Below, in pieces: positions 9,078 through 16,574 of a stretch of 64,000 nucleotides of DNA. Made by a program: the position numbers and the translations under genes. The notes under the pieces were generated by a model. The model worked only from the letters and a program-made list of their open reading frames with translations. It made no database searches and was not told the origin of the DNA. Where the stretch lies: assembly GCF_014199535.1 (NCBI RefSeq), contig NZ_JACHNV010000005.1, positions 186,001-250,000 of the forward strand, given 5' to 3'. Each line of letters opens with the position of its first letter. Within the stretch, counting starts at the first letter, position 1. This stretch comes from Hymenobacter latericoloratus (lineage in GTDB: Bacteria; Bacteroidota; Bacteroidia; Cytophagales; Hymenobacteraceae).

Positions 9078-9476
9078 ATGCGCCTCAAACACTTTACCGT
9101 TGCATTCGGCCAGCAACTATTCAAAGCACTCGGCGACGAAAGCCGGGTGCGCATCCTGCATTTGCTGTGGCGCAACCAGGAAATGTGCATTTCTGACCTG
9201 GAGCAGGTGCTGGACTTCAGCCAGACGAAAACCTCCAGGCAACTAGCGTACCTGAAAAATGCAGGCCTCGTGAATTTCCGCCGCCTCGATAACTGGGTGT
9301 TTTATTTCATTAAGGACGAAGCCCAGGATTTCCTGCACCAGCTGCTGAGCTATATGGAACGCGACCCGCAGCTCCTGCGCGACCAGAAGATTTACCAGAC
9401 CCTCTGGTCGAACCGGGAGCTGGCCGCGTATAAGCTGCAAAACCGCCGCTGGACCGGGATTCCGGATGCGCGCTGA
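9078..9476 (+). CDS. ArsR/SmtB-family winged-helix transcriptional regulator
   Basis: 132-residue DNA-binding protein with a winged helix-turn-helix at residues ~10-85 (FKALGDESRVRILHLL, ISDLEQVLDFSQTKTSRQLAYLKNAGLV, wing FRRLDNWVFYFI) and a C-terminal helical extension. The metal sensors' ELCVCD motif is EMCISD here, with one of the two cysteines missing, so classical CxC metal sensing is doubtful. It lies 41 bp upstream of a thioredoxin-like ferredoxin gene on the same strand, its most likely operon partner. The family normally represses its own promoter. Confidence 0.88.
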   Translation: MRLKHFTVAFGQQLFKALGDESRVRILHLLWRNQEMCISDLEQVLDFSQTKTSRQLAYLKNAGLVNFRRLDNWVFYFIKDEAQDFLHQLLSYMERDPQLLRDQKIYQTLWSNRELAAYKLQNRRWTGIPDAR

Positions 9477-9517
9477 GCGCGGGTGGCCTTCTGTTTTCTT
9501 TTTACTTTCTGTTTTCC

Positions 9518-9844
9518 GTGAAATCTTCTGCCGCTCCCACCCGCCTGTTTGTCTGTACTGCCCAGAAAAGTGAAGTGGGCAAGGAGGTAGCTAAGGCACT
9601 CAAGGTGGAGCTGAAAAAGCAAGGCCTGAAAAACCTGTTCAGCGGCGGCGAAAAGCGCAAAACCCGGGTGCAAACCTGCAATTGCCTCGACCTGTGCAAG
9701 CACTGCAAGAAAGGCCCCGGCGCGGCCCTCATCATGTACCCCGAGGGCACCGTGTACGGCGACGTAAAACCCAAGGACGCCGCCGACATTGTGCGCGAAC
9801 ACCTGGGCGAAGGCCGGGTTATTAAACGGCTGCTGATTGAGTAG
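9518..9844 (+). CDS. Thioredoxin-like [2Fe-2S] ferredoxin domain protein
   Basis: 108-residue small iron-sulfur protein. It shows the spacing of thioredoxin-fold ferredoxins: an early Cys (LFVCTAQ) and a cluster-binding region TCNCLDLCKHC followed by GPGAALIMYPEGTVYGDV, the conserved tail of the family. GTG 9518 is the only plausible start, since the family begins just before the LFVC strand. Such proteins transfer electrons in the cytoplasm, but the partner cannot be told from the sequence. It is probably co-transcribed with the ArsR-type gene just upstream. Confidence 0.85.
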   Translation: MKSSAAPTRLFVCTAQKSEVGKEVAKALKVELKKQGLKNLFSGGEKRKTRVQTCNCLDLCKHCKKGPGAALIMYPEGTVYGDVKPKDAADIVREHLGEGRVIKRLLIE

Positions 9845-9985
9845 CCCCTACCCTTGCTCCGAGGCTGAAGGCTCCACCTCACTGCGCGCAGACTACTTGT
9901 GTATGCCGCCTACCCCTCCCACGCCTCCCAACCTCCACAGGTACCAATCCGGCCAGACCTGCCCCAGTGCATCGGAGCCCAAAAC

Positions 9986-10070
9986 CACGTCACCTATTAC
10001 GTATCACCTGTCACTATCTACCTCATTACCATTTACCTGTTACCATTTACCTCATCACTTCATCACCTCC
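9986..10070. repeat. Degenerate GGTGA/GGTAA-rich tract (on the minus strand)
   Basis: 85 bp of iterated CACC/TTACC words (read on the minus strand as GGTGATGAAGTGATGAGGTAA and variants) ending directly before the HAD phosphatase start. Similar GGTGA words flank the element at 8074 and the hairpin at 43101. The rest of the 228-bp gap from 9845 shows no gene. Confidence 0.5.
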
Positions 10071-10072
10071 CT

Positions 10073-10768
10073 TTGAAATACCGTCATCTTTTCTTCGACC
10101 TCGACCATACGCTGTGGGATTTTGAAGCCAACGCCGATGAAACCCTGCGCCACCTCTTTGAGCTGCACGAGCTGGGGCGCTACGGCACCTTCACGGCGGA
10201 GGAGTTTATCCGGGTGTACTCCGATATCAACCACGGTTTGTGGCGGCTGTACCAGGGCGGCAAAATCACGCAGCAGCAGCTGCGGGCCACGCGCTTCCCG
10301 CGCACCTTCGTGAAGCTGGGCCTGACGGAAGCCGACGCGCCCGCCGAGATGTCGGGGCAGTTTACGGACCTGCTACCTCATAAAACGGCAGTATTCCCTT
10401 ACACCTATGAAGTGCTTGATTACCTGCGCGACAAGGGCTACGTGCTTCACCTGATTACCAATGGCTTCAAGGAAATTCAGTACGTGAAGCTGAACTCGGC
10501 CCGTCTAACGGACTACTTCCGGGAAATCGTTACCTCGGAGTGTTGCGGCCACCTCAAGCCCGATGCCCGCATTTTCCGGCACGCCCTGGAGCGCTCCGGC
10601 GCTACCGCCCCGGAAAGCCTCATGATTGGCGACAACCTGGAGTGCGACGTGCTGGGCGCCTACAATGCCGGCATCGACCAGGTGTACTTCAACCCCGAAA
10701 AACGCCGCCACTTGGCCCAGACCACCTACGAAATCAGCTGTTTGAGTGAGCTGAAGAACATTTTGTAG
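10073..10768 (+). CDS. YjjG-family HAD phosphatase (noncanonical pyrimidine nucleotidase)
   Basis: 231-residue cytoplasmic haloacid-dehalogenase hydrolase. Motif I FFDLDHTLWDFE carries the nucleophile Asp and the DHTLWDF signature of the YjjG/YfnB subgroup. Motif II is LITNGFKE, motif III LKPDARIF with the conserved Lys, and motif IV IGDNLECDVLGA. An alpha-helical cap occupies residues ~20-95. The subgroup dephosphorylates noncanonical and canonical pyrimidine nucleoside monophosphates. The only start leaving a normal N-terminus is TTG 10073; the upstream in-frame stretch is the low-complexity GGTGA tract and not credible protein. Its 3' end is 6 bp from the convergent SIMPL gene. Confidence 0.88.
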   Translation: MKYRHLFFDLDHTLWDFEANADETLRHLFELHELGRYGTFTAEEFIRVYSDINHGLWRLYQGGKITQQQLRATRFPRTFVKLGLTEADAPAEMSGQFTDLLPHKTAVFPYTYEVLDYLRDKGYVLHLITNGFKEIQYVKLNSARLTDYFREIVTSECCGHLKPDARIFRHALERSGATAPESLMIGDNLECDVLGAYNAGIDQVYFNPEKRRHLAQTTYEISCLSELKNIL

Positions 10769-10774
10769 CCGCTG

Positions 10775-11161
10775 CTATTCCAGCGCCACAACGGTCTGTG
10801 CGGCGCCGGCGTACTCCATCAGCTCGGGGGTAAGGCGGAAGCTGCGGCCGCCCATGCCTTTGCCGTAGAGCTCCATTTCCACGGTGGTTGATACGGTACT
10901 GGTGCGCAGGTCCTGGGCCGTCCGGATGAAAGGTTTTACTACCCCGCTTACCTGCCCGATAACCGCCTGCACTTCGGCCGCTGCCTCTTTCAGCCGGGGC
11001 CTGGTGAAGGCTACCTGCACTGTAATTTCCGCTTGGTCAGGATAGGCCGAAACCCTGCCGTAGCCCACCACCGTGATTTGCCGGTTCGGCGCCGTGGTAG
11101 ATGCCGTGGGCGTGCACCCGGATAGCAGCAGGGGCAGGCAGCTGGGTATGATTCGCTTCAT
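10775..11161 (-). CDS. Short SIMPL (DUF541) domain lipoprotein
   Basis: 128-residue predicted lipoprotein (signal with lipobox LLLSGC, Cys at about residue 16). The mature part begins with the SIMPL-domain signature ITVVGYGRVSAYPDQAEITVQV, the same N-terminal strand as in periplasmic SIMPL proteins, which usually exceed 200 residues. Only the first half is present; the characteristic C-terminal repeat of the fold is missing. No frameshifted remainder is obvious because the HAD gene lies directly downstream. It is either a natural short variant or a truncated gene. Start at ATG 11161, which opens the signal peptide. Confidence 0.7.
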   Translation of the reverse strand: MKRIIPSCLPLLLSGCTPTASTTAPNRQITVVGYGRVSAYPDQAEITVQVAFTRPRLKEAAAEVQAVIGQVSGVVKPFIRTAQDLRTSTVSTTVEMELYGKGMGGRSFRLTPELMEYAGAAQTVVALE

Positions 11162-11237
11162 GTGGGATGGAGGCATCCGGGGAGAAGGAAGCCGCGGGCA
11201 AGTATAGCTCCTCAGAAGCCAACCGCAGCTTCCTGGC

Positions 11238-11245
11238 TACCTTTG
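11238..11245 (+). promoter_or_regulatory. Candidate -7 element TACCTTTG
   Basis: Exact match to the Bacteroidota -7 consensus TAnnTTTG, 5 nt before the ATG of the P-loop kinase gene. No convincing -33 TTTG lies 19-21 nt upstream. Transcription would begin at or next to the start codon, implying a leaderless message. Confidence 0.4.
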
Positions 11246-11250
11246 CGCCC

Positions 11251-11802
11251 ATGATCAGACTCATTGGCCTCTCCGGCCGCCGGGGCAGCGGCAAAGACAC
11301 CATTGCCCGTATGCTGCAGCAGCTACAGCCAGAGCGCAAGTGGCACATTCGCTCCGTGGGCGAGCCGATTAAGGCCGTGTGTGCAGCCCTGGCTGGCGAG
11401 GGTGTTTCGCCCTATTTCTCACAGGCGGGCAAGGCCGAGCGCCTGCCCGCCTTCGGGCGCACCCGCGGCGAAATGCTGCAGCAGGTAGGGCTGGCCCTGC
11501 GCCAATGGGAGCCTGATATCTGGGTGCAGGCCTTTTTCTCGCGCCTGCCCACCGACCAGTGCACCCTCATCCCGGACGTGCGCTTCCCCAACGAAGCCGA
11601 CCTGATCCGCAGCCGCGGCGGCCTGATGCTGCGCGTGGAAGGCGACCCCCTCCACCAGCGCGGCGACGGCACCCGCGACGACAACCACCCCAGTGAAACA
11701 GCCCTCGACGCCTACCCCCACTTCGACTTGGTACTTCGCAACGAAGGCTCCGTGGCGGAGCTGGAGCAGCAGGTGCGGCGGGTGCTACTGGAGCGGGTGT
11801 AG
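11251..11802 (+). CDS. Deoxynucleotide monophosphate kinase-like P-loop protein
   Basis: 183-residue cytoplasmic P-loop NTPase. Walker A is GLSGRRGSGKDT near residues 5-16, the GKDT form typical of deoxynucleoside/dephospho-CoA-type kinases. A middle LIPDVRFPNEAD resembles the conserved D-x-RfpnE segment of phage-type dNMP kinases. The likely role is phosphorylation of deoxynucleoside monophosphates, though such annotations in Bacteroidota rest on homology only. ATG 11251 places Walker A at the expected position. The following lipoprotein gene starts 25 bp downstream and may be co-transcribed. Confidence 0.78.
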   Translation: MIRLIGLSGRRGSGKDTIARMLQQLQPERKWHIRSVGEPIKAVCAALAGEGVSPYFSQAGKAERLPAFGRTRGEMLQQVGLALRQWEPDIWVQAFFSRLPTDQCTLIPDVRFPNEADLIRSRGGLMLRVEGDPLHQRGDGTRDDNHPSETALDAYPHFDLVLRNEGSVAELEQQVRRVLLERV

Positions 11803-11827
11803 TGGCTTGAGAATGGTTAGGGAAATT

Positions 11828-12271
11828 ATGAAGCCCGTTACTGTAACTGTATTAGCCACCCTGCTTGTACTGTTTACCTGCTCCTGTAATTCCGCCAAGC
11901 CACTAAAACAGGTTCGTTGGCATGACTATACTTTCCAACTTAGTGTATTGGATGGAGGACCTTTAACATCTGACTCTTGGGAAGTAACAGCGCGCCACAC
12001 AGGATTATTTGGGGTACGGGAAAAGTTGCTGTTTGACACTTACGGAGGGCCTGATTTAACTGACATTCAGCTGGAAGGCGCCTTCTTGGTTTTGTTAGCA
12101 GATAACTACGACGGCAAGCCTAAGCGGATAGCCTTGGATCTACGACAGCTTGATGCGTTTTTGCAGAGCCCTGTTCGCTACCAGCGTTACTCTCTTATGC
12201 AGAGCAACGCCTCCTATATAGAGCCTGATTTTATTAAGACAGGTAGGATGATAGAACGGACAGCTCGCTAA
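11828..12271 (+). CDS. Putative lipoprotein
   Basis: 147-residue hypothetical lipoprotein. MKPVTVTVLATLLVLFTCSC gives a short basic start, a hydrophobic core and a lipobox cysteine at residue 18 or 20. The mature part looks like a small beta-rich domain (YTFQLSVLDGG, WEVTARHTGLFG, EKLLFDTYGG) followed by a helix. Base composition is visibly more AT-rich than the surrounding genes, which may mark it as recently acquired or fast-evolving. The frame is open upstream, but ATG 11828 begins the signal peptide. Family not recognised. Confidence 0.65.
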   Translation: MKPVTVTVLATLLVLFTCSCNSAKPLKQVRWHDYTFQLSVLDGGPLTSDSWEVTARHTGLFGVREKLLFDTYGGPDLTDIQLEGAFLVLLADNYDGKPKRIALDLRQLDAFLQSPVRYQRYSLMQSNASYIEPDFIKTGRMIERTAR

Positions 12272-12321
12272 AACAGGAGCCACACGGTGTAAGTAAGCGT
12301 GCAACGAATCCCGTTAAACTT

Positions 12322-13320
12322 TCACCTCACCGGTCCTTCCTGCTCCTGCCACGAGGGCGTGCCACCCGTAACCAGCCGGGGCCAGCCATCCACGTATTCC
12401 AGCCGGTCCAGCAGCAGTACGCGGCGGGAGAAGCCTTGCTCGTCGTCAATGGCGTCGAAGGTGGGCTGTCGGAGGTCGATGGCGTGGTAGGCCAGCCAAT
12501 CCTGCCCGGCCGCGTCCGTGACGACGCAGTTGTGGCCGGGGGCGAGCCAGTGCTCATTGCCTTCCAGCAGCATGGCGTAGGGGTTGCCAGTGGCTTCGGC
12601 CAGGGTTTCGAAGGGGCCGGTAGCAGCGCGGGACCGGGCCACGAGCACGCCGTAATGCGCATCGGGGCCGCAGCAGTTGTTGCCGGAATAAAACAGGTAG
12701 TACCAACCGTGGCGCAGCACCACCCAGCTACCTTCCAGCAGTTGGTCGTAGCGGCGCGGGTCGCCGGCCCCGGCGGGCTCCAGCAGGGGTATTTCCTCAC
12801 TGCCCGGCGCGAAGGAAAGCCGGTCTTCGGCTAGTTCCCGCACCCGCAGCGCCCCGAAGCCCGAGCCCCAGTACAGCAGCCGCTTGCCGGTGGCAGGGTC
12901 ATCAAACGCCATCGGATCGATTTCCAGGAAGCCTGTGCCGCATTGCAAGGGTGCGCCTACATCCCGGAACGGTCCGGTGGGGGCAGCGGAGGTAGCCACG
13001 GCCAGGCAAAGCCCGGCCCCCGAATCAGGTTTGGCCGAATAGTAGAGGTAGTAAATGCCGTTGTGCTCACTTACGTGCGGGGCCCAGAACTTCTGCGTGG
13101 TACTCGCCCACACGGGTTTCTGCGGCAGGCCTTCGCCCAGGTATTCCCAGTGCACCAAATCCTGAGAGCGGGCTACCTGCAAGTTGATGATAAGGTTGCC
13201 AGGCCGCTTGGTCTGGGTGCCGTAGGCGTAATAATAGCCATCCGTCGCCCGGATGATAGTAGGATCCGGAAAGTCGAAATCCCAGATGGGGTTGCGGTAG
13301 GTAGCGGCGGGTTTGGGCAT
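12322..13320 (-). CDS. Glycoside hydrolase family 43 protein
   Basis: 332-residue five-bladed beta-propeller glycosidase of the GH43 type (arabinan- or xylan-side-chain-active in most characterised members). The three acidic residues of the family are visible: general base Asp19 in FDFPDPT, the pKa-modulating Asp in EIDPMAF near residue 137, and general acid Glu in LLEGSWVV near residue 196. Repeated WEYLGEGLP and YYLYYSA blade motifs fit the family. There is no signal peptide, so it would act in the cytoplasm on imported oligosaccharides. No other carbohydrate genes lie nearby, so the substrate cannot be inferred from context. Confidence 0.9.
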   Translation of the reverse strand: MPKPAATYRNPIWDFDFPDPTIIRATDGYYYAYGTQTKRPGNLIINLQVARSQDLVHWEYLGEGLPQKPVWASTTQKFWAPHVSEHNGIYYLYYSAKPDSGAGLCLAVATSAAPTGPFRDVGAPLQCGTGFLEIDPMAFDDPATGKRLLYWGSGFGALRVRELAEDRLSFAPGSEEIPLLEPAGAGDPRRYDQLLEGSWVVLRHGWYYLFYSGNNCCGPDAHYGVLVARSRAATGPFETLAEATGNPYAMLLEGNEHWLAPGHNCVVTDAAGQDWLAYHAIDLRQPTFDAIDDEQGFSRRVLLLDRLEYVDGWPRLVTGGTPSWQEQEGPVR

Positions 13321-13400
13321 AACAGCGGGGGTAGGCAGATGTGCTTATGCAAACGGATTCCGGCTGGCTTGGATATCAGGCCCTCTCTGAGCCACAGATG

Positions 13401-13512
13401 CTTCCGGGCTGAAATGGGTGTGGCACGGACCTCAGTCGGTAACCTTTTGCCCGGATGATTTGAATCTGAGGCTACGGGCATAAGTCCGTGCACACCTGCT
13501 CCAGCCTGGAAG
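13401..13512 (+). repeat. Long structured inverted repeat upstream of pruA (possible ncRNA)
   Basis: Outer stem 13401-13410 with 13503-13512 (10 bp, one G-T), a 6/6 internal loop, then inner stem 13417-13430 with 13484-13496 (13 bp, one bulged G). The 53-nt centre can form an H-type pseudoknot: CTCAG 13431-13435 with CTGAG 13466-13470, and TGCCCG 13448-13453 with CGGGCA 13475-13480. It lies between divergent genes, upstream of the pruA -7 element, and no ORF is credible inside it. Confidence 0.55.
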
Positions 13513-13556
13513 CCCACTTGTGGTTTCATGCGAAGCGGGGATTTCGCGCAGGTGGC

Positions 13557-13564
13557 TACCTTTG
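13557..13564 (+). promoter_or_regulatory. Candidate -7 promoter element of pruA (TACCTTTG)
   Basis: Perfect TAnnTTTG match 48 nt before the pruA ATG, leaving a leader of about 40 nt. I see no clean TTTG at -33, so the call rests on the -7 element alone. Confidence 0.45.
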
Positions 13565-13612
13565 CCCCTACCTCCCTCCACCATCCAAGCCCCCACAAAA
13601 CCAGTACGTATT

Positions 13613-15283
13613 ATGGCCAACGCCTTCTTTAACGTTCCCGCTCCGGTCAACGAACCCGTGAAAGGGTACGCGCCTAACTCACCCGAGCGCACCGAGCTGC
13701 TCAAGACCCTGAAAGAGTTCAAGCAGCAGGAGCGCGACATTCCCATGCACATTGGCGGCCAGGAAGTACGCACCGGCAACACCCAGCGCATCTTCCCGCC
13801 CCACGACCACCAGCACACCCTGGGCTATTTCCACGAGGGCACTGCTGACCACGTACAGCAGGCCATTGACGCCGCCCTGGCGGCCCGTCCCCAGTGGGCT
13901 GAGCTGCCCTGGGAGCAGCGCGCGGCCATCTTCCTGAAAGCCGCCGAGCTGCTGGCCGGCCCCTACCGCGCCCGCCTCAACGCGGCCACCATGCTGGGCC
14001 AGAGCAAAAACGCCTTCCAGGCCGAAATCGACGCCGCCTGCGAGCTGATTGACTTCTTCCGCTTCAATGTGCACTTCATGCAGGAGCTGTACCACCAGCA
14101 GCCCCAGAGCCAGCCCGGCATGTGGAACCGCCTGGAGCACCGCCCCCTGGAAGGCTTCGTGTTTGCCCTTACGCCCTTCAACTTCACCTCCATTGCCGGC
14201 AACCTGCCTACCTGCGTGGCCCTGATGGGCAACGTGGTGGTGTGGAAACCCGCCAACACCCAGATTTACTCGGCCCAGGTGCTGATGGAACTGTTCAAAG
14301 AAGCCGGTCTGCCCGATGGCGTTATCAACCTGATCTACGTGGACGGTCCCGTGGCCGGCGACGTTATCTTCCAGCACCGCGACTTCGCCGGTATCCACTT
14401 CACCGGCTCTACGGGTGTGTTCCAGAACATCTGGCAGACCATCGGTCAGAACATCAAGCGCTACAAGAGCTACCCCCGCATCGTGGGCGAAACCGGCGGC
14501 AAGGACTTCATTGTGGCCCACCCCTCGGCCCACGCCAAGGCGGTAGCCACGGCCATTACCCGCGGCGCTTTCGAGTACCAAGGCCAGAAGTGCTCGGCCG
14601 CTTCGCGCATTTACCTGCCCAGCAACCTCGCCGACGAAATCCTGGGCTACGTGAAGCAGGACCTCGCTTCGTTCAAAATGGGCGACGTGGAGGACTTCTC
14701 GAACTTCATCAACGCCGTTATCAGCGAAACCTCTTTCGATAAGCTGGCCAAGTACATTGATGGGGCCAAAGCCGACAGCAACGCCGAAATTGTGGCGGGT
14801 GGCGGCTACGATAAGTCGAAGGGTTACTTCATTGAGCCCACGGTTATCGTAACCAAGGACCCCAAGTACACCACCATGTGCGACGAGCTGTTCGGCCCGG
14901 TGGTGACGGTGTACATCTACGACGAAGCCGAGTTCGAGCAAACCCTGGAGCTGGTCGATTCGACCTCGCCCTACGCCCTGACCGGCGCCATTTTCTCCCA
15001 GGACCGCTACGCCATTGAGCTGGCCTCGAAGAAGCTGGTGCAGGCCGCCGGCAACTTCTACATCAACGACAAGCCCACCGGGGCGGTGGTAGGCCAGCAG
15101 CCTTTCGGCGGGGCCCGCGCTTCCGGCACCAACGACAAAGCTGGCTCCCTGCTGAACCTGCTGCGCTGGGTGTCGCCGCGCGCCATCAAGGAAACGTTCG
15201 TGCCCGTAACCGACTACCGCTACCCCTTCCTGGGCGTGGAAACCGGCGAAAACCTGAACGTAACCGGCCAGGGCGGCTTCTAA
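13613..15283 (+). CDS. pruA: L-glutamate gamma-semialdehyde (P5C) dehydrogenase
   Basis: Aldehyde dehydrogenase oxidising glutamate-5-semialdehyde to glutamate with NAD+, the last step of proline catabolism. The 556 residues match the stand-alone eukaryote-like P5CDH form rather than bifunctional PutA. The catalytic pair is Glu293 (GETGGKDF) and Cys327 (GQKCSAAS). NAD-binding segments such as FTGSTGVFQ and the C-terminal QQPFGGARASGTN are in place. ATG 13613 was chosen over the longer open frame because the family starts near MANAFFNVPAPVNEPV and a promoter element lies just upstream. No proline dehydrogenase gene is adjacent. The gene ends in a strong palindrome. Confidence 0.95.
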   Translation: MANAFFNVPAPVNEPVKGYAPNSPERTELLKTLKEFKQQERDIPMHIGGQEVRTGNTQRIFPPHDHQHTLGYFHEGTADHVQQAIDAALAARPQWAELPWEQRAAIFLKAAELLAGPYRARLNAATMLGQSKNAFQAEIDAACELIDFFRFNVHFMQELYHQQPQSQPGMWNRLEHRPLEGFVFALTPFNFTSIAGNLPTCVALMGNVVVWKPANTQIYSAQVLMELFKEAGLPDGVINLIYVDGPVAGDVIFQHRDFAGIHFTGSTGVFQNIWQTIGQNIKRYKSYPRIVGETGGKDFIVAHPSAHAKAVATAITRGAFEYQGQKCSAASRIYLPSNLADEILGYVKQDLASFKMGDVEDFSNFINAVISETSFDKLAKYIDGAKADSNAEIVAGGGYDKSKGYFIEPTVIVTKDPKYTTMCDELFGPVVTVYIYDEAEFEQTLELVDSTSPYALTGAIFSQDRYAIELASKKLVQAAGNFYINDKPTGAVVGQQPFGGARASGTNDKAGSLLNLLRWVSPRAIKETFVPVTDYRYPFLGVETGENLNVTGQGGF

Positions 15284-15296
15284 ATTGATTTGATTT

Positions 15297-15353
15297 CCTG
15301 GTAAAGAAGAACGCTTCCTCAGAATTTCTGAGGAAGCGTTCTTCTTTACCAGG
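15297..15353. terminator. 28-bp near-perfect palindrome, bidirectional terminator
   Basis: Arms 15297-15324 and 15326-15353 are exact complements of 28 nt with almost no spacer. It lies between convergent pruA and the Uma2 gene, and A/T-rich segments in each arm (AAAGAAGAA, TTCTTCTTT) serve both directions. Confidence 0.8.
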
Positions 15354-15381
15354 ACAGTGCCTGAGTAGATAGTTTCTTTGC

Positions 15382-15978
15382 CTAATTCATCTGGGGCCTA
15401 TCCAGCTGGGGTATAATACTCAGTTCATTGTAGATATCGGTCAGAGGCAGCGTAATACCCAACTCTGGCAACGTTACGGCATCATCTTGACTGGCTAGGG
15501 GCGTAAACGACCACACACCCGAGGGCTCCCGGCGGTACCACTCCACCAGCCAGTTGCTGGCCGATACCAGCAGGTAGTGCTGCAAGGAGGACAACTGAGT
15601 GTAGCAGCTGAATTTCCATACCCGGTCATAGCTTTCCGTGCCCGGCGACAACACCTCGATAATCAGTACCGGGTGATGCATCATCACTTTGTCCGGCGAG
15701 TCGTCGGAGTGGCATGTGACCATCACATCGGGGTACGTATATAGCTCACCCTGCAGCACGGCCAGACGCACGTTCTCATCGTACACCCGGCAGCCTTTTC
15801 CACGCAGAGCCAGCCGTAGGCTTATCACGCTGTTCTGCTTCACAATATTGTGCGTGCCTACCCCACCTGACATGGCAAACACTTCGCCGCGGTAGAACAA
15901 GTGCCTTTCTTCCGAGGCTTCTTCCAGGGCAAAGTATTCCTCCACGGTATAGCGGCGGGCGGTAGCTAATTGTTCCAT
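15382..15978 (-). CDS. Uma2 family endonuclease (DUF820)
   Basis: 198-residue protein of the Uma2/DUF820 family, a PD-(D/E)XK nuclease fold widely found in cyanobacteria and Bacteroidota. The N-terminal YTVEEYFALEEASEERH and GEVFAMSGG segments are typical. The putative catalytic core is YPDVMVTC with IIEVLSPGTESYDRVWK, supplying Asp, Glu-x-Leu and a downstream Lys. No protein in the family has a clear cellular role; mobility or restriction functions have been suggested. It is a single gene, divergent from nuoA over about 100 bp, with no transposase or methylase beside it. Confidence 0.88.
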   Translation of the reverse strand: MEQLATARRYTVEEYFALEEASEERHLFYRGEVFAMSGGVGTHNIVKQNSVISLRLALRGKGCRVYDENVRLAVLQGELYTYPDVMVTCHSDDSPDKVMMHHPVLIIEVLSPGTESYDRVWKFSCYTQLSSLQHYLLVSASNWLVEWYRREPSGVWSFTPLASQDDAVTLPELGITLPLTDIYNELSIIPQLDRPQMN

Positions 15979-16039
15979 GCGGGATAGGCAACTGGTTTCT
16001 CATCAAAGATACACCTTTCCCCTACCCTCCGATTTCTCG

Positions 16040-16070
16040 TTTGTTCCGCCCGCATTTCGTGGTACCTTTG
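16040..16070 (+). promoter_or_regulatory. Promoter of the nuo operon (TTTG-N19-TACCTTTG)
   Basis: TTTG at 16040-16043 and TACCTTTG at 16063-16070 are separated by exactly 19 nt, a perfect match to the Bacteroidota primary-sigma consensus. The start point should be near 16076-16078, the site of an ATG at 16077, so translation is either leaderless or starts at a later ATG. Confidence 0.75.
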
Positions 16071-16106
16071 CCTTCCATGCCGTTTCTGAGCGGCCTTACC
16101 CTGTCG

Positions 16107-16505
16107 ATGTCTATGCTTCTCGCTGTCCCGACCCAATACCAGCCTTCTGATTTTCTGCCGATTATCGTGCAGTTCGTACTGGCCATAGCCTTCGTTGCTT
16201 TTTCCATGATAGCCTCGCACCTGCTGGGCCCGCGTCGGAAAAGCGTGGTAAAAGATGAAGCCTTCGAGTGTGGCATCGAATCGGTGGGCAACGCCCGCAC
16301 TCCGATTTCGGTGAAGTACTTCCTTACGGCTATCCTCTTTGTACTCTTTGACGTGGAGGTAATCTTCATGTACCCTTGGGCCGTGAACTTCCGCGCCTTG
16401 GGCACCACGGGCTTCATCCAGATGATTGTATTCCTGGCCCTGCTGATGGCCGGCTTCGCCTACGTTATCAAAAAGGGCGTTTTGCGCTGGAATGAGTCGC
16501 GCTAA
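16107..16505 (+). CDS. nuoA: NADH-quinone oxidoreductase subunit A
   Basis: Small three-helix membrane subunit of proton-pumping complex I, next to the quinone channel. Helix 1 FLPIIVQFVLAIAFVAFSMIA is followed by the conserved loop HLLGPRRKS...DEAFECGIESVGNAR with the essential FECG motif, then two helices (FLTAILFVLFDVEVIFMYPWAV, MIVFLALLMAGFAYVI). I placed the start at ATG 16107, giving 132 residues. ATG 16077 is possible, but the promoter would put it at the transcript's first base, and ATG 16113 is also possible. First gene of the nuoA-J unit; nuoB follows after 69 bp. Confidence 0.93.
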   Translation: MSMLLAVPTQYQPSDFLPIIVQFVLAIAFVAFSMIASHLLGPRRKSVVKDEAFECGIESVGNARTPISVKYFLTAILFVLFDVEVIFMYPWAVNFRALGTTGFIQMIVFLALLMAGFAYVIKKGVLRWNESR

Positions 16506-16574
16506 AGCAACCTTTGGCCCTTGGCCCGTGTTGCCTGAATGAAGCCCCGCGCTTCCCCAAACTGACTGATCCTC

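Noticed and set aside
9986..10070. CRISPR-like repeat array
   Set aside because: Units are 6-9 bp, degenerate, and without spacers of constant length; no cas genes are near.
15382..15978. Uma2 gene as a sign of a mobile element
   Set aside because: No terminal repeats, transposase or target duplication next to it; Uma2 genes are often isolated.
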